Shown here one piece after another: positions 35,501-46,068 of a stretch of 64,000 nt of DNA; the first letter of the stretch is position 1, and each line of letters begins with the position of its first letter. The notes beneath the pieces are model-generated. The model made no database searches, was not told the origin of the DNA, and worked only from the letters and a program-made list of their open reading frames with translations. Source of the DNA: Ditylenchus dipsaci (lineage: Eukaryota > Nematoda > Chromadorea > Rhabditida > Anguinidae); NCBI GenBank assembly GCA_004194705.1, contig SADC01001184.1:682001-746000 (forward strand), read 5' to 3'. A program made the position numbers and the translations under genes.

Positions 35501-35643
35501 CTTCTTAAATGTCCGATACTCTCAGTCAGTTTGAATAAAGCCCACTCCATTTGCTCCAGGTCGTTTACTCGGGCTTTCAAAGTTACTGTTTTGTATGAGT
35601 CAGTGGAGGTAGCATCCACAGCAGTTGCTGTCATTGACGACAT
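32562..35643 (-). CDS. CYTH-domain protein (CyaB/thiamine triphosphatase fold)
   Basis: Minus-strand exons 35643-35502, 34468-34401, 33935-33810 and 32744-32562, with phases 1, 0, 0 all consistent, give about 172 residues. Conserved landmarks appear in family order: LKARVNDLEQ, EDIYFDVPYGQMKLR (family QxDxYF...GxLKLR), LGTIFKKRRVFYKG, ICIYLDEVENLGVFVDID (family IxLDEVxxLGxFVEIE) and PFSYFELYLK (family SYxELL). CYTH enzymes hydrolyse triphosphates or cyclise nucleotides inside a metal-dependent tunnel. Here the metal-binding ExExK reads TVTLK, so both glutamates are missing, and the final Glu of FVEIE is Asp. It may bind a phosphorylated ligand without classical catalysis. A ~15-residue acidic/Ser-rich tail follows the domain. 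Introns hold foldbacks and an inverted SINE pair. Confidence 0.82.
32745..33809. other. CYTH intron 3 with foldback
   Basis: 33461-33730 is a hairpin whose ends read TTGACTGATTTTATTAAATTT and its inverse; the core AAAGTATGAACCAAATTATTTTC also resembles 41790-41870. The open frames at 33013-33266 on both strands have no splice support. Confidence 0.5.
35082..35374. repeat. Inverted pair of tRNA-derived SINEs
   Basis: Left arm 35082-35141 (GGCCTCGGTGGCGCAGTGAG) is the inverse of right arm 35295-35374. The right arm on the minus strand has an A box (GGTGGCGCATTAGATAAGTG) and a B box (GGTTCGATTCC) about 45 bases apart, as in tRNA-headed SINEs; the left B box is degenerate. It lies in CYTH intron 1. 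Confidence 0.65.
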
Positions 35644-36492
35644 CTCTGCTGCAACTAAAAATATTTTTGTATATTTTTTTGTATCTAGTGCCTATCTATA
35701 GAATACGCATCAATTTAAACTTTTTATGACTGTTGCCCTTTTAAATTTTTAATCGAAAATTTCCCATAGTTTTTTTTCCGGCTCAGGCTAAACAAACACT
35801 TATCCTGAGTCAGATTTAGCACCGTCGTTAACTGTGAAATTTCTTGTATATTATTCGAGAAATTCTACATTCATTGGGAAAAAAAGGTTAAAAAAATTGA
35901 CTAAAGAAGTTTAAAAAAATTGAGGAAAAAAGTTTAAATTGAGGCGTGTTATGAGACCGAACCAAATTTAAAAGAATATTTGCAAACCACCTAAGATGAA
36001 AAATACTACAAGTTGAAGAGATAAATAAAGTTAATAACAATGGTCAACTGGTGCTTTGAAGCAGTGAAATAGTATCAAAATTTTGTGAAAAATAGGTTAT
36101 CCAGGCCTCCAAACTATTTTGTGACATATTACAAGACTGGCTTATTAAGTTAACAAGAACAAAAAAAATTAGTTGCAATTTGCATCGTTCAAACAAATGC
36201 AATCAACAAAGATGATCTTATATAGAGAACGGAGAGAAAGAAAACGAAAATATAAAAAGCCCCTTCGTGCACAAAAAGATCATTCACAGATAAAAGCAAA
36301 TGAAAAAGAGGTAAAAAGCCTCAACCAAAGACCTTACGCAAAAAAAATATCGAAAACAATATTTTTGGTAGAAAACAATTTTTGAGTAACATGAAATGCT
36401 TAAAAAGCTAGGCTTTGGTTACAAAACTGCTCCGGCCGAATAGTTTCGAGGTCAATTTCAAACCAATGCTTAATTAATCCTAAGAAAAAAAA
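35644..36492. other. Stretch with no supported gene
   Basis: Upstream of the CYTH start. AT-rich; the Lys/Arg-rich open frame 36173-36385 reflects A-rich sequence and has no other support. No clear TATA box for the minus strand was seen. Confidence 0.35.
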
Positions 36493-36495
36493 TTA

Positions 36496-36853
36496 TGGTT
36501 CATTTATAAACGTTGTCGTCGTCGTTGTCGTTGGAATATTTTTTTTATAAAACCCGTTTTTTCGCCAACGACGACGACAACGACGACTTATTTATAAAAA
36601 ATCCAACGACAACGCCAACGGCAACGACGACGCCAAGGACAACGAATTTTTTCATTCGAAATTGGACGAATTTCGCATTTGTAGTCGAGATTTCGAAGGA
36701 AAGCGTGTGGAGAATATAGTTAATCCTTAAAATTCTGACTTGGAAGAAAAATTTTCGTTGTCGTTGTCGTCGTCGTTGGCGTTGTCTTTGGCGGAAAAAT
36801 GCCTTTATAAAACATTTTTTCCAACGACAACGACGACGTTTATAAATGAGCCA
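36496..36853. mobile_element. PIF/Harbinger-like MITE with GTCGTT repeats
   Basis: Ends TGGTTCATTTATAAACGTTG and the inverse GTTTATAAATGAGCCA, flanked by TTA (36493-36495, 36854-36856). The arms are largely (GTCGTT)n / (AACGAC)n, so the whole element folds back. Confidence 0.7.
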
Positions 36854-36856
36854 TTA

Positions 36857-39060
36857 GTCTTTCCTTGCCCACGATGAAAAAATCAAAAAATTCAATTTTT
36901 TTCACAACACATTGAAGTAATTTTGTGTGGGGGAAACATATTTGAATTTAACATTCAAAAATAACGCATAACGCACAGGGCCAAAAATAACGCACAGGGC
37001 CAATGTTGTGAAAATGACCGCTCATTTAAAATTTCAGATATTTGACTAACGAAATGATTATTATGACTGAAAGTCGGTTATGTATTTTACAATTTCTAAC
37101 AATCCATTGTTGAGATGCAGTTGAACTAGTTTTAATTACTTCAAACAGGTAAAAGGCAAAACCACAAACTAGACAAATTAATATATTTTAAATTTTTAAA
37201 ACCATTTTTTGACAAAAAAAATGTACAATTTTTGACTGACCGAATATATAAGACGGTAATTTTTCAATAAATGACCGGTCAAATGACCATCTTACACTAC
37301 AATTTTTTGTAGTTTATGCTACTCCACGAAAATCTACTGATGATGCAATGATTTCTGAAGCTAATAATCATAGAATATGATGTAAAAAGCAAAAAAACTA
37401 TTTGTTATCATAGCAAAAAATTTTATAAACGAAATCAATAAAAGGGCCTTCAAATTACTCTAATTAGCAGGAAGAAAGACAGAAGTAAGGGCAAAATGCT
37501 TGTCACACAGAGAACACTACTGCTAATACCGGAGTACGAAGTCCATTGCGCATGTATGTATCCTCCAAGTTGTCAACTGCAATCACTACTGCATTCATTC
37601 ATGGTGTACACGCGAAAATATTCTCATTCTTATCCCTTCCAAGCACATAATATCTTTATTTGTTTTTTCAGCCGCTACTCTATGCTCAATACAATAACAG
37701 TCAGGCAGTTTGCAAAAGCACCTGTTTTAAAAATTGCCCACTATAAAAGTTATAAACAAATGTTAGTGAATTGAGTAAATAATAATATTGTCAACGAGAA
37801 ATTGGATGAAATTTTTGATCAATGAATACTATTAGCGGTATTAGGGAAATTTCCATGAAAAAATTGTCGAATAAAAGATTCTATGCAGCGCTAGTAATTT
37901 TGTTGAAAAGTAATAGCTTTTCAATGCCGATTGATAAGGATCGACAACAGTTTTTATAATTTATATATTTATTAAATTTATTCTTCCTGGAAATCTAGTT
38001 TAAATATTTTTTTATAAATTGTAAAAATATCATAATTTTTCGCATGCTTCAGGTAGGTTGAATAAGTAGGTTTTATAGACCACTAATCGAAAAATAAATA
38101 CTAGAATTAGTTTATAAAAAAACGTGACTAATTCACCTGGATTTGCGGAAATCCAGCGAAACTAGGGTTGGCAGCCGATAAATTTGGCAGTAAATTCGCT
38201 GGCAAGTTTACTGACCCTGATTTCCTATTTTTCCAGTAATTCCGATTTTTCCAGTTGTTTTTAGACGAAAGTTTTATTTTCCTGATAAGGAGTTTTTCAA
38301 TAGTTTTATTTTTTAACTACCAATTTACGTTTATCACATAGTTCATCCACGGTAACTTGAACAAAAGTTTATAAAACCAATTTCTTATCAAGCAATGTTT
38401 GTTGACTTGTGTAATATTTTATCATACTATATTTTTTGCAAAATTTTTGCAACATCTAAATTGAGACTGGCAAATTTGGTCGGCACTGAAGTAACTTATT
38501 TAAAAAAGGACTAAAGATGTTAAAACTGGAATGGTTTTCTCTGTTTTGATTACATAGTCAGAACTATAAATTCTTAAACTGAAAATTCTAACGCTAATGC
38601 AATTTGTAAACAGCATATTTTCCTCAAATTGTACAACCCATGTTTAAAAATAATCGTATTAATTTAAAAAATTGAATGAATGAATGAAACCATCTAATTT
38701 TTTAAAGCTTTATTATTTTTTGAGTTAAGAATCTTTAAAAAAACTTATTTTTCGGCGACTCCTACACTCACATTTTTTAAAAATTTCTCAATTGTTTTTC
38801 TGCTTCGACCATAAAATTGATAAGAAAGAAAAGACGCAAAGTACCCAGTCCTTTCAAAAGACAAAGAGATAGTTGAAACCGCCTTGTTTTGGCCAATTAG
38901 CAACACAAAAAGAGAATCTTAACGTCTTCACGTGAAAACAAAAACAGCCCTTCTGCACACACACAAAAACAGTACTGGGAATGGCAATACTTATAGATAT
39001 TATCTTTTCGATTGATTTAGCAAACGTAGATAGATAGTAGTCAACAACAACACTACCATC
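36857..39060. other. Gap with one shared 40-base block
   Basis: 37513-37553 carries CTAATACCGGAGTACGAAGT followed by CCATTGCGCATGTATGTAT, nearly identical to 35372-35413. Otherwise AT-rich with no exon signature. Confidence 0.4.
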
Positions 39061-39079
39061 AAGCTTGCAAGAGTTGCAA

Positions 39080-39244
39080 TTGGTAGTGGGTAAACACACT
39101 ACATGTCCTCTGCACGTGCCCTCTTCTGTTTTCAGCTTGTGGAAAACAAAGCAAGGTGACTCTGTTACACTCGTTACAAAACAGCATTAGCAGTATTCTT
39201 TGCTCTCTCACCTGTTTACTACACCTCATACACTCTGTTCTCAT
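39080..39244 (-). CDS. Start of a possible Cys/His zinc-binding protein
   Basis: Minus-strand exon 39244-39212 (ATG; ECMRCSKQ; strong GTGAGA donor) joins in phase 0 to an exon beginning at 39135 with CRGHVVCLPTTNCNSC. Together they give CxxC...CxxHxxC...CxxC, seven possible zinc ligands in a RING- or treble-clef-like order, but one expected Cys is missing. The second exon's end is unclear (its frame stays open to 38854) and later exons were not found. It could be a chance cluster. Confidence 0.35.
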
Positions 39245-39951
39245 TGCTCTCAGTCATAAAATGATTCTGCTGCTGCATTGCTTTGGTGCAGAACAAAAAA
39301 AAGAGTAGAAGATGATGCCTTGAGGCACTCGGTTATGGCCCTTGGCAAGTCAGGCTACTGCTTATAATATCAGATAAATATCTTTATGGTTCACTAATAA
39401 GTTAACAAAGGGCATGAAGAGATGGGCGAAACAATGTGCTGCATAACGAAGAGTGTTCTATCGTGAGTTCACCGAATATTTTTTCTGAAGATAATACCCG
39501 TCAATCTCGCTGCAATGATGTTAAAAAAAAGCGCCCTGTCCGTAACTACATGCCTAGTTATTTTGTTTATTTTAGTCTTTAATTATGTTTAGCGGGTAAT
39601 GCTGTATTGCTTTGGTGCAGAACAAGAACAAAGGAAAAAAAATCGAGAATATCAGGATTACAAGTTTCTATCACAATGTTGTTACTACAGCCTGTCAAGT
39701 GGCAAAAGCTTTAAATAGGTGTGGTAATATAGTGGTATTGATCAATCAAAGCTTTTTTGCCAAAATCAAAACTTTTTTGAAAACAAAGATGTTGCAAACA
39801 TGTCACAAAAATGTCAAACAACAACAAAAATATTTTGTCGAGCGACAAAATAGCTTTCATTTTACTTTGTCTGGTTGCCCGTTTTTTTCATTCTTTCACA
39901 AAATTACAAAAAAAAATTATACGCATTGTACTAAATTAATTCGCACTCTAC

Positions 39952-40285
39952 CTGGTGGCTGTCCAATGGCCGGTTCTATAGCTTGCCTTTGATGATCAGA
40001 CTTTTTTAGTTTGATGCTATGAATAAGTGTGCCCAGACTTTGTACTAACAGCAAATCCAAAATCTTTCTGTGAATCACACTAATAAAATGCCGGATTAAT
40101 GCTGTAATTCTGAATAGCAGGGCATAGAGCACTACTCTCGGCAAAAACAGTGTAGTGACGAAAAGCAGGGAAAACATTCTGGGTAGTCCTCTTTTCGGGG
40201 CAACATCAACAACTTCGCTGGACATTACTTTGTCGGCACTTGGAACAATGAAGTATGAAGTGGAGGATTTGCGTCGTCGGCCCAT
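39952..40285 (-). CDS. Basic protein with long hydrophobic region, first exon
   Basis: ATG at 40285 in good context (AATAAG before it) opens a 111-codon exon ending at a GTAGAG donor (phase 1). It starts very basic (MGRRRKSS), then has a Ser/Val/Asp-rich part and a ~45-residue hydrophobic, amphipathic region (MFSLLFVTTLFLPRVVLYAL, ITALIRHFISVIHRKILDLL). This could be a membrane hairpin or an amphipathic lipid-binding segment. No family recognised; later exons were not identified. Confidence 0.45.
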
Positions 40286-41192
40286 CTTATTTTCTTTTGA
40301 ACTAGTTTAGCAAAGAGCACACAGAGGCAAGGAGAATGCCCAATGAATTTTGTTTTTGACTTGTTATGTTTTTTAGCAAAAATTAAGTGACAGGAGAAGA
40401 GAGGATGAAAAAAACAAGAAACCGCCTCCCGTATTCTTAACCAAAAGGCCATCAAAGAAGATAATAGAAGATGGAGTGAATTCACATAACCAACCTTGAT
40501 AGACCCTCGAGCTCCTATCCAAAAGTCCTTTTAACCCTTAAAACTACTTTTTCGGCGGAAAAACAAAGAATTCCGGTTGGGGGAGTTAGGCGTGTTTATG
40601 GCCAGCAGAGTGTTTTGTTTGATTTCAATGAATAATCACCTTCTGCCTTCGCTAATTTGCACGCAAATACAATGTGGTCGGGGCATTACACCAATTTTTG
40701 CTCTGATGTATTTCTTATTTTGGAGTCGACCGCACAATATAGTTGCACAGTGATAAGGGTGAAGGGTGAGTGTAATCTCTAGTTTAAACAGAAGTGTTTC
40801 AGAAATTTGACCGTTGCTCTTGAGTCCCTCTTTTGAAAAACAACTTTTTATCGCCCATTTAATTAAAGAAAGAAAAGGACGAAAACAAAAATAAAAAATA
40901 TCAAGGACAAATGATTGAATAGGTAAGCATGTATTTTCTATAGATAGGAAAACACAATTGAGAAAGAAAACTTATTTGATCAAGCTAATTTTAATAATTT
41001 GTATTTAAATTTAAAGGTGATAGGCATCATGCTTGTCAATAAATTTAAAAAAAATGGAGGGCCGACAATTTGTTGGCCTCAAGATGGGTCTATACTTAAG
41101 GTACGATGTTATTGTTACTGCAATGTTATTGTTCGTTTTAGAATAATGGATATACAATTTATCGAGAACTGTCATTTTAATAACATGATAAC

Positions 41193-41378
41193 TAGGGTAG
41201 GATTCGGTCGGTTAACCGAAAACCGGTTTTTTGGCCAAAAAACAGAAACCGAAAACCGGCTTCTGAAAAAACGAAAACCGGGTTTAGAGAAATACCGATT
41301 TATTTACGACAACATACCGATTTATTTACGATAAAAACCGACCGATCTCAAAAAAAAAACCGACCGAATCCTACCCTA
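41193..41378. mobile_element. hAT-like MITE with 8-base target duplication
   Basis: Ends TAGGGTAGGATTCGGTCGGT and the perfect inverse; flanked by ATGATAAC on both sides (41185-41192, 41379-41386). The interior consists of ACCGAAAACCGG-like words. Perfect ends and target site indicate a recent insertion. Confidence 0.85.
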
Positions 41379-41623
41379 ATGATAACAATTAAATTTATTC
41401 ATTATCACTGATTTATATTTATTTTCTCAAACTATAAATATTGAAGCCTTTCAGATTAATTTTTTGAAACTAATTACTTTATTCAAATTTTTAATATCTT
41501 CATTGTGGAAATTTTTTGAAAGTTTTCGATATCTACATTTAGAAAGTTGAGATGTAGAGAAATATACTGATAAGATTGGATAAAGTACAAAAATTAAAAA
41601 AGTTGCCTAATTCAGAAACTTGA

Positions 41624-42052
41624 TGGCTTGTTCACGTTCATCGACTTAGAGTTAGAGATAATTTTATCTTAGAGATAATTTTATTCTTTAGTCAAAGAGG
41701 CAAATATTTTAATAACTTTTAATAAAAGTGATAAAACTATTAAGTAGTCATAACATTTTAGTTTTTAATGACGTATCATTTGCCGTAACATGCTTGAAAA
41801 ATATGGTACAAAAAATAAGTATAAAACAGATCAGGAAAAAAATTATTTTCTGGTTTGTTTCATACTTTTAATTTTTTTACCATATTTACCGCAAGCCTGT
41901 TATGGCAAATAATACGTCATTAAAAAACAAAATATTGGCGCTACCTAATAATGTTATAACTTTTAAAAAAAAATAAAAACATTTGCCTCTTTGACTAAAC
42001 AAGAAAATTATTACGAAAATCCGAACTCTAACTCGATGAACGTGAACAAGAA
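41624..42052. mobile_element. PIF/Harbinger-like MITE, diverged
   Basis: Ends TGGCTTGTTCACGTTCATCG and the inverse CGATGAACGTGAACAAG; the interior is a hairpin around TCATACTTTTAATTTTTTTACC. Target site not preserved. Confidence 0.6.
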
Positions 42053-43186
42053 ATGAAGGTGGGGAAGGCGGGCTTGAATCCGGGGATCAATATGCATATA
42101 CAAATGATAATCGCAAGATATATTCTAAAGCGTTGGATGAGAACAGTTACAAAGACTTTAAAAAAAATCGAATCTAAAAGAGCATATTTTTGGCATGCTA
42201 ATTTAATCAAACTGATTGCTAATCACATTATGCATATACAGCAAAAAAATTTCTTATATTACTATTCATTGCCTTTTTCCGTCCACTTTGCTGACTAATC
42301 AGAATTCCCTTTTCTCGAAATATTATTTGCTTGTGCTTTAAGTGGAATGTGTCCTTTTTTGATTTTTTACTTTTTACGCAGCTTGATAACATAGCAACGG
42401 AATAATAAAAAGGTAGTTCTTTGAATAAATGACAGCTAGTCTTTGTTATTTTGCTAATTCAGCAAAAAATAAGGGGGCATGCTAGCAGCCCTGTTATCGT
42501 TAATGTGTTGTGGTGGGTAAAGGGCTATGGGAGTGAAGGGACCTTTCCATTGATTGCCTGATAACACGAACCATCTACTTCTTGGTTCAACTTCCCTCTA
42601 CTTCCTAAGTACTGCTACTAAATTGGTCCACCACACACAGAGTGCACCAATAATAATAATGATGTTTTACTGATACTTGACAGTATTAAATAAAATCTTT
42701 TATTTGTTTCTTCAATAAGTCAATAATTTATAAATTAAGGCACAAAAAGATAGTAAAGTCATTTCGTGGCAAGAAGTTACTTTTACAAACACATAATTCA
42801 AATTTTGTTCTAAATTTAAAAAATCCAGCTAATGTTTTTTAATTTTTTTGCAAAATCTGATTTCCTAACATCCACAAACGAAACTTCTTGGAAGATCAAG
42901 TGAACAATATCAAAAAGACAAAAATATATAACATAAATATTTGGATTGGCAAAGAGACCCGAATATGAGATACCTTTAGCAAATTCATTCTACCCAAAAT
43001 TCAACAAGCTATGGCTTGCCAGTGTTCACTAGCTTACATACACAAGAATGGCAAGGCACAATTACAATAAGTAACAATGGAAGCAGTAGAAATTAGAGGC
43101 AGATTTGTGAGGAACATGGCTAACAAACAATCAGTCTACAACCAGCTAAAACTCAGTCAGATCGCTTGACTAGAAGTGACCACCAT

Positions 43187-44095
43187 TTATTGGCTCTCGG
43201 CTTCCTCTTCAAAAATGTCGAAGAGTTGAGGGCTGGGTGGGCGAGAAAGGTGCTGACGCTTCTTGATGGACCTGGAAGATTGTTGTCTCAGTGGCCTCAG
43301 AATGGCTGTTTGTGGGCAGGTCAAGTGACGTAGTAACTGAAAGCAGGAAGCAATTAATATAAATTACTTTTTGGAGTTCTCTTTAATTTTATTTCCACAA
43401 TCACAAACAATCAATCAGGTTTGCAAGGCCAACTAGTCTTCCCCAATGTGGTGGGCTGCGAGTTTACTATTTTTGTTATTAGAGCAGCAGCACCACCACC
43501 CTAAAAGTCGATGATCTTGATTGCCGTTATATTTTCTCCAACCCTTTAGAAAATCGCATCCATCAATATGAATTATGAGTTTTGCTCGCCTAGATTTCGG
43601 GAGACAGATTGTATAAACAACCACTTTTGCTAATTGTCTTAACCAATTTAATGAATATGAAAAATCGGTTTACCTGCATTTCCAAATCGGTCACAGTCTT
43701 GCAACGCCGTTGACTGCCATTGGCAGCAATACTTCTGCGGACATCTGCCAATGTTTCACTCTTGGAGCCTTGCAACTCTCCACAACATCCAATCACACAC
43801 ACTATGGTTAACCAGAATAATTGGCAGCACCACTAAAATTAATCAACCACTTAAAATCTGGTAACCTCAATTTGTCAATTCAAATTACCTGATGGAGTCG
43901 ATGGATGACAGCCAGGGCGACGGTGTTCTGCACAAACATAGTCTCATACTTCTGACGGTTGGCACTGCTGCGTCGAGAAGAGCTGGAGGAACGACGGTAG
44001 TGTGTTTGGGGTGCAGCAGTAGGTTGTTGGGATGGGGCGATGGGAGCCCCGTAAGTGGACGAACAAGATGGCAGGAGCACATCCGTGGAAGCCAT
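43187..44095 (-). CDS. Unrecognised 171-residue protein with one hydrophobic segment
   Basis: Minus-strand exons 44095-43889, 43832-43674 and 43336-43187; both introns are phase 0 with good sites; TAA at 43189-43187. The N-terminal ~50 residues are Ser/Pro/Thr/Arg-rich (RRSSSSSRRSS), then FVQNTVALAVIHRLHQ runs into a hydrophobic Cys-rich segment (CCQLFWLTIVCVIGCC) that could be a signal anchor. The C-terminal ~80 residues contain two Cys (RRCKTV, HLTCPQ), a basic run (SIKKRQH) and an acidic end (DIFEEEAESQ). Coding exons are clearly more G+C-rich than the flanks. A membrane-anchored or processed secreted protein is possible; family unknown. A TATA box lies at 44515-44522. Confidence 0.68.
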
Positions 44096-44514
44096 TCTGC
44101 ACATCAAGTATTATGATAGAAATGAAGATGAAATTAGTAGTAGTTTCAGTTCAGAACAATTTAGCCTGACAACAATAAATCTGGAAATGAAAAAATTAAT
44201 AACTTGTTTCATAAAAACCAAAACTTATGATTATATGCACATATGCGAAATATATTACAATAATGTTAAAGGGAATTTCAAAAACTTTTTTGAATTTTTT
44301 TCTAGCAAGTCATGCAAAAGCTCAAAAAAGCATTTATTCGCAAAAAATTATTATTTATAAGAATCTTCTTGTCGCCCAGTGCCGGCTCCCCTATGTGGGA
44401 GAGAGGCCGATCGCCATCTACTCCCCTGCCTTTATAAATAAATACAAGCAGTAAGTAATTATTGGGCCGATGAGAAGGGAGGAGGAGATGGGAAAGGAGT
44501 GGCAGCTGATAGTG

Positions 44515-44522
44515 CTTTTATA
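44515..44522 (-). promoter_or_regulatory. TATA box of the 43187-44095 gene
   Basis: Reads TATAAAAG on the minus strand, followed ~15 bases on by ATCAGCTG. It lies ~420 bases before the ATG, leaving room for a 5' leader or leader intron. Confidence 0.5.
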
Positions 44523-44813
44523 CTCGGAAACAGAGCCACACATACACACAAAGTACTGAGGGGAGGGCGGGACTCCCTTTTCTCCTTCTCTAATTAATTA
44601 GACGCTAAGATAAGAGAGAGTACTCTCTCCCACACACAAGGAGGGCAGACATACAGCCAGAGCACAGAACACCCAAAAAGGTCGTCGTCCAAACTGTGAG
44701 AGTTCACTTTTCCACGTTTATGGAAAGGGTTGGCGAAATAAGGTTGAGCAATACAGGTGCTGTTGACTCCTGCTGGCTTTAATTTCTAGAAAAAAGCTTT
44801 TAGAAGTAAACAA

Positions 44814-44873
44814 TGGGTCACGAAAACAGCGAGCTTGTCCATTTCAAAAGCACGTGTTCCGCACTTGCCTTTG
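44814..44873 (+). CDS. Candidate first exon of a membrane-protein gene
   Basis: ATG in good context (AAACAATGG) starts 20 codons (MGHENSELVHFKSTCSALAF) up to a GTAAAA donor. The next plausible exon is at 46069, but the phases differ by one base. The 44960-46017 element would sit in the intron. Confidence 0.3.
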
Positions 44874-44959
44874 TAAAAAATATAATTGTGGCAGAAAATA
44901 AAATTATTTCGAGCTAATCAAATGTAGGAGGTGAATTGTTAATGTACTTTTTGAGAATA

Positions 44960-46017
44960 CAGTCGAGTCTCGATTTAGTGTACACCTCTATTTAATGTAT
45001 ACCTAGTGTCGGTCCCCATGGTGTAAACTTCGTAAATTCTCGTAGATAAAGACAAGAACAGATCAAGAAATAGCTTTGACAAAGGGTAAAAATAAGCTTT
45101 GGAAGTGTTACGCAAGACTCTCAAAAAAAATTCAAAATCAATTTTGACGTAAAACTCATATTTGCTAGAGATACCACAATTTTTAACACTGTATTCGAGT
45201 TCAGCATGATCAATTTGCTTAAAAATCTGCCCTTAAATATGAAAGCTGGCTGTCGAATGTCGAATTCCGCTCACGACAAAAAATATTCAAGTTAACATTT
45301 TTTGAAATTCAAATGATTTTTGTCTTGTGCGGAATTTGAAATTTGACAGCCAACTGTCATGTTTAAGGGCAGATTTCTAAGCAAATCAACCATGTTGAAC
45401 TCGAATCCGGTGTTAAAAATCAGGGTATCCTAGCAAAATATGAGTTTTACGTCAAAATTGATTTTAAATATTTTTCGGAGAGTCTTGCGTAACACTCCCA
45501 AAACTTATTTTACCCTTTTTCATAGCTATTTCTGGTGCATTTTTCCTTGCTGTGTCGAATGGTTTACCTCGATCACTAAAAAAATGACTTTATCACACTT
45601 TTTGTTCCGTTCATAAGTATTAACAACGTTTTTGAAAAATGACACAATTTTTTCTTTGAAATAAAATTTTACATTTAATTGTTATAAATACCTCAATGAA
45701 ATCTCATATCTCTGTTTTAAACTATTAATTACTGTATTCGATAATAAAAATTGACGAGATCTGCTTTCTTGAAGTTTCATACGTGAAAGTCTTGATTTGT
45801 TTGTTTCGGATGGACAGCTGATCCGCAAATAGTGATTTTTTCTTAATTTTTTTTACTATCGTGTTCAGCGTGAAATTCCGCACCAGGATGTACTCTTAGT
45901 ACAATCAGGCATTCCAGTGTTAAAAGGACTAAAACTTTGCACCACCACAAAATACACCAGGTTGAAATTGTTAAACTAGCTGATCCCATGGGTGTACCTT
46001 GTAGAAAGATTTGACTG
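44960..46017. mobile_element. 1.06-kb pogo-like element
   Basis: TA-flanked, left end CAGTCGAGTCTCGATTTAGT, right end AAGATTTGACTG. It encloses a long hairpin with arms around 45058-45290 and 45302-45535 (for example TTTTGACGTAAAACTCATAT and its inverse). Confidence 0.6.
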
Positions 46018-46068
46018 TAGTGAACTATATATTGTAATCATGTTTTTTGGAATCATTTCCATTTTTAG

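Larger units (their letters stand above)
40300..43186. other. Gap with hAT- and Harbinger-like MITEs
   Basis: Apart from the elements at 41193-41378 and 41624-42052 nothing coding was supported. The minus-strand frame 40225-40485 overlaps the presumed 5' leader of the gene starting at 40285. Confidence 0.4.

Noticed and set aside
39612..39992. 126-codon plus-strand frame
   Set aside because: Overlaps the better supported minus-strand exon 39952-40285 and its downstream region; Lys/Asn/Phe-rich as expected from AT-rich DNA.
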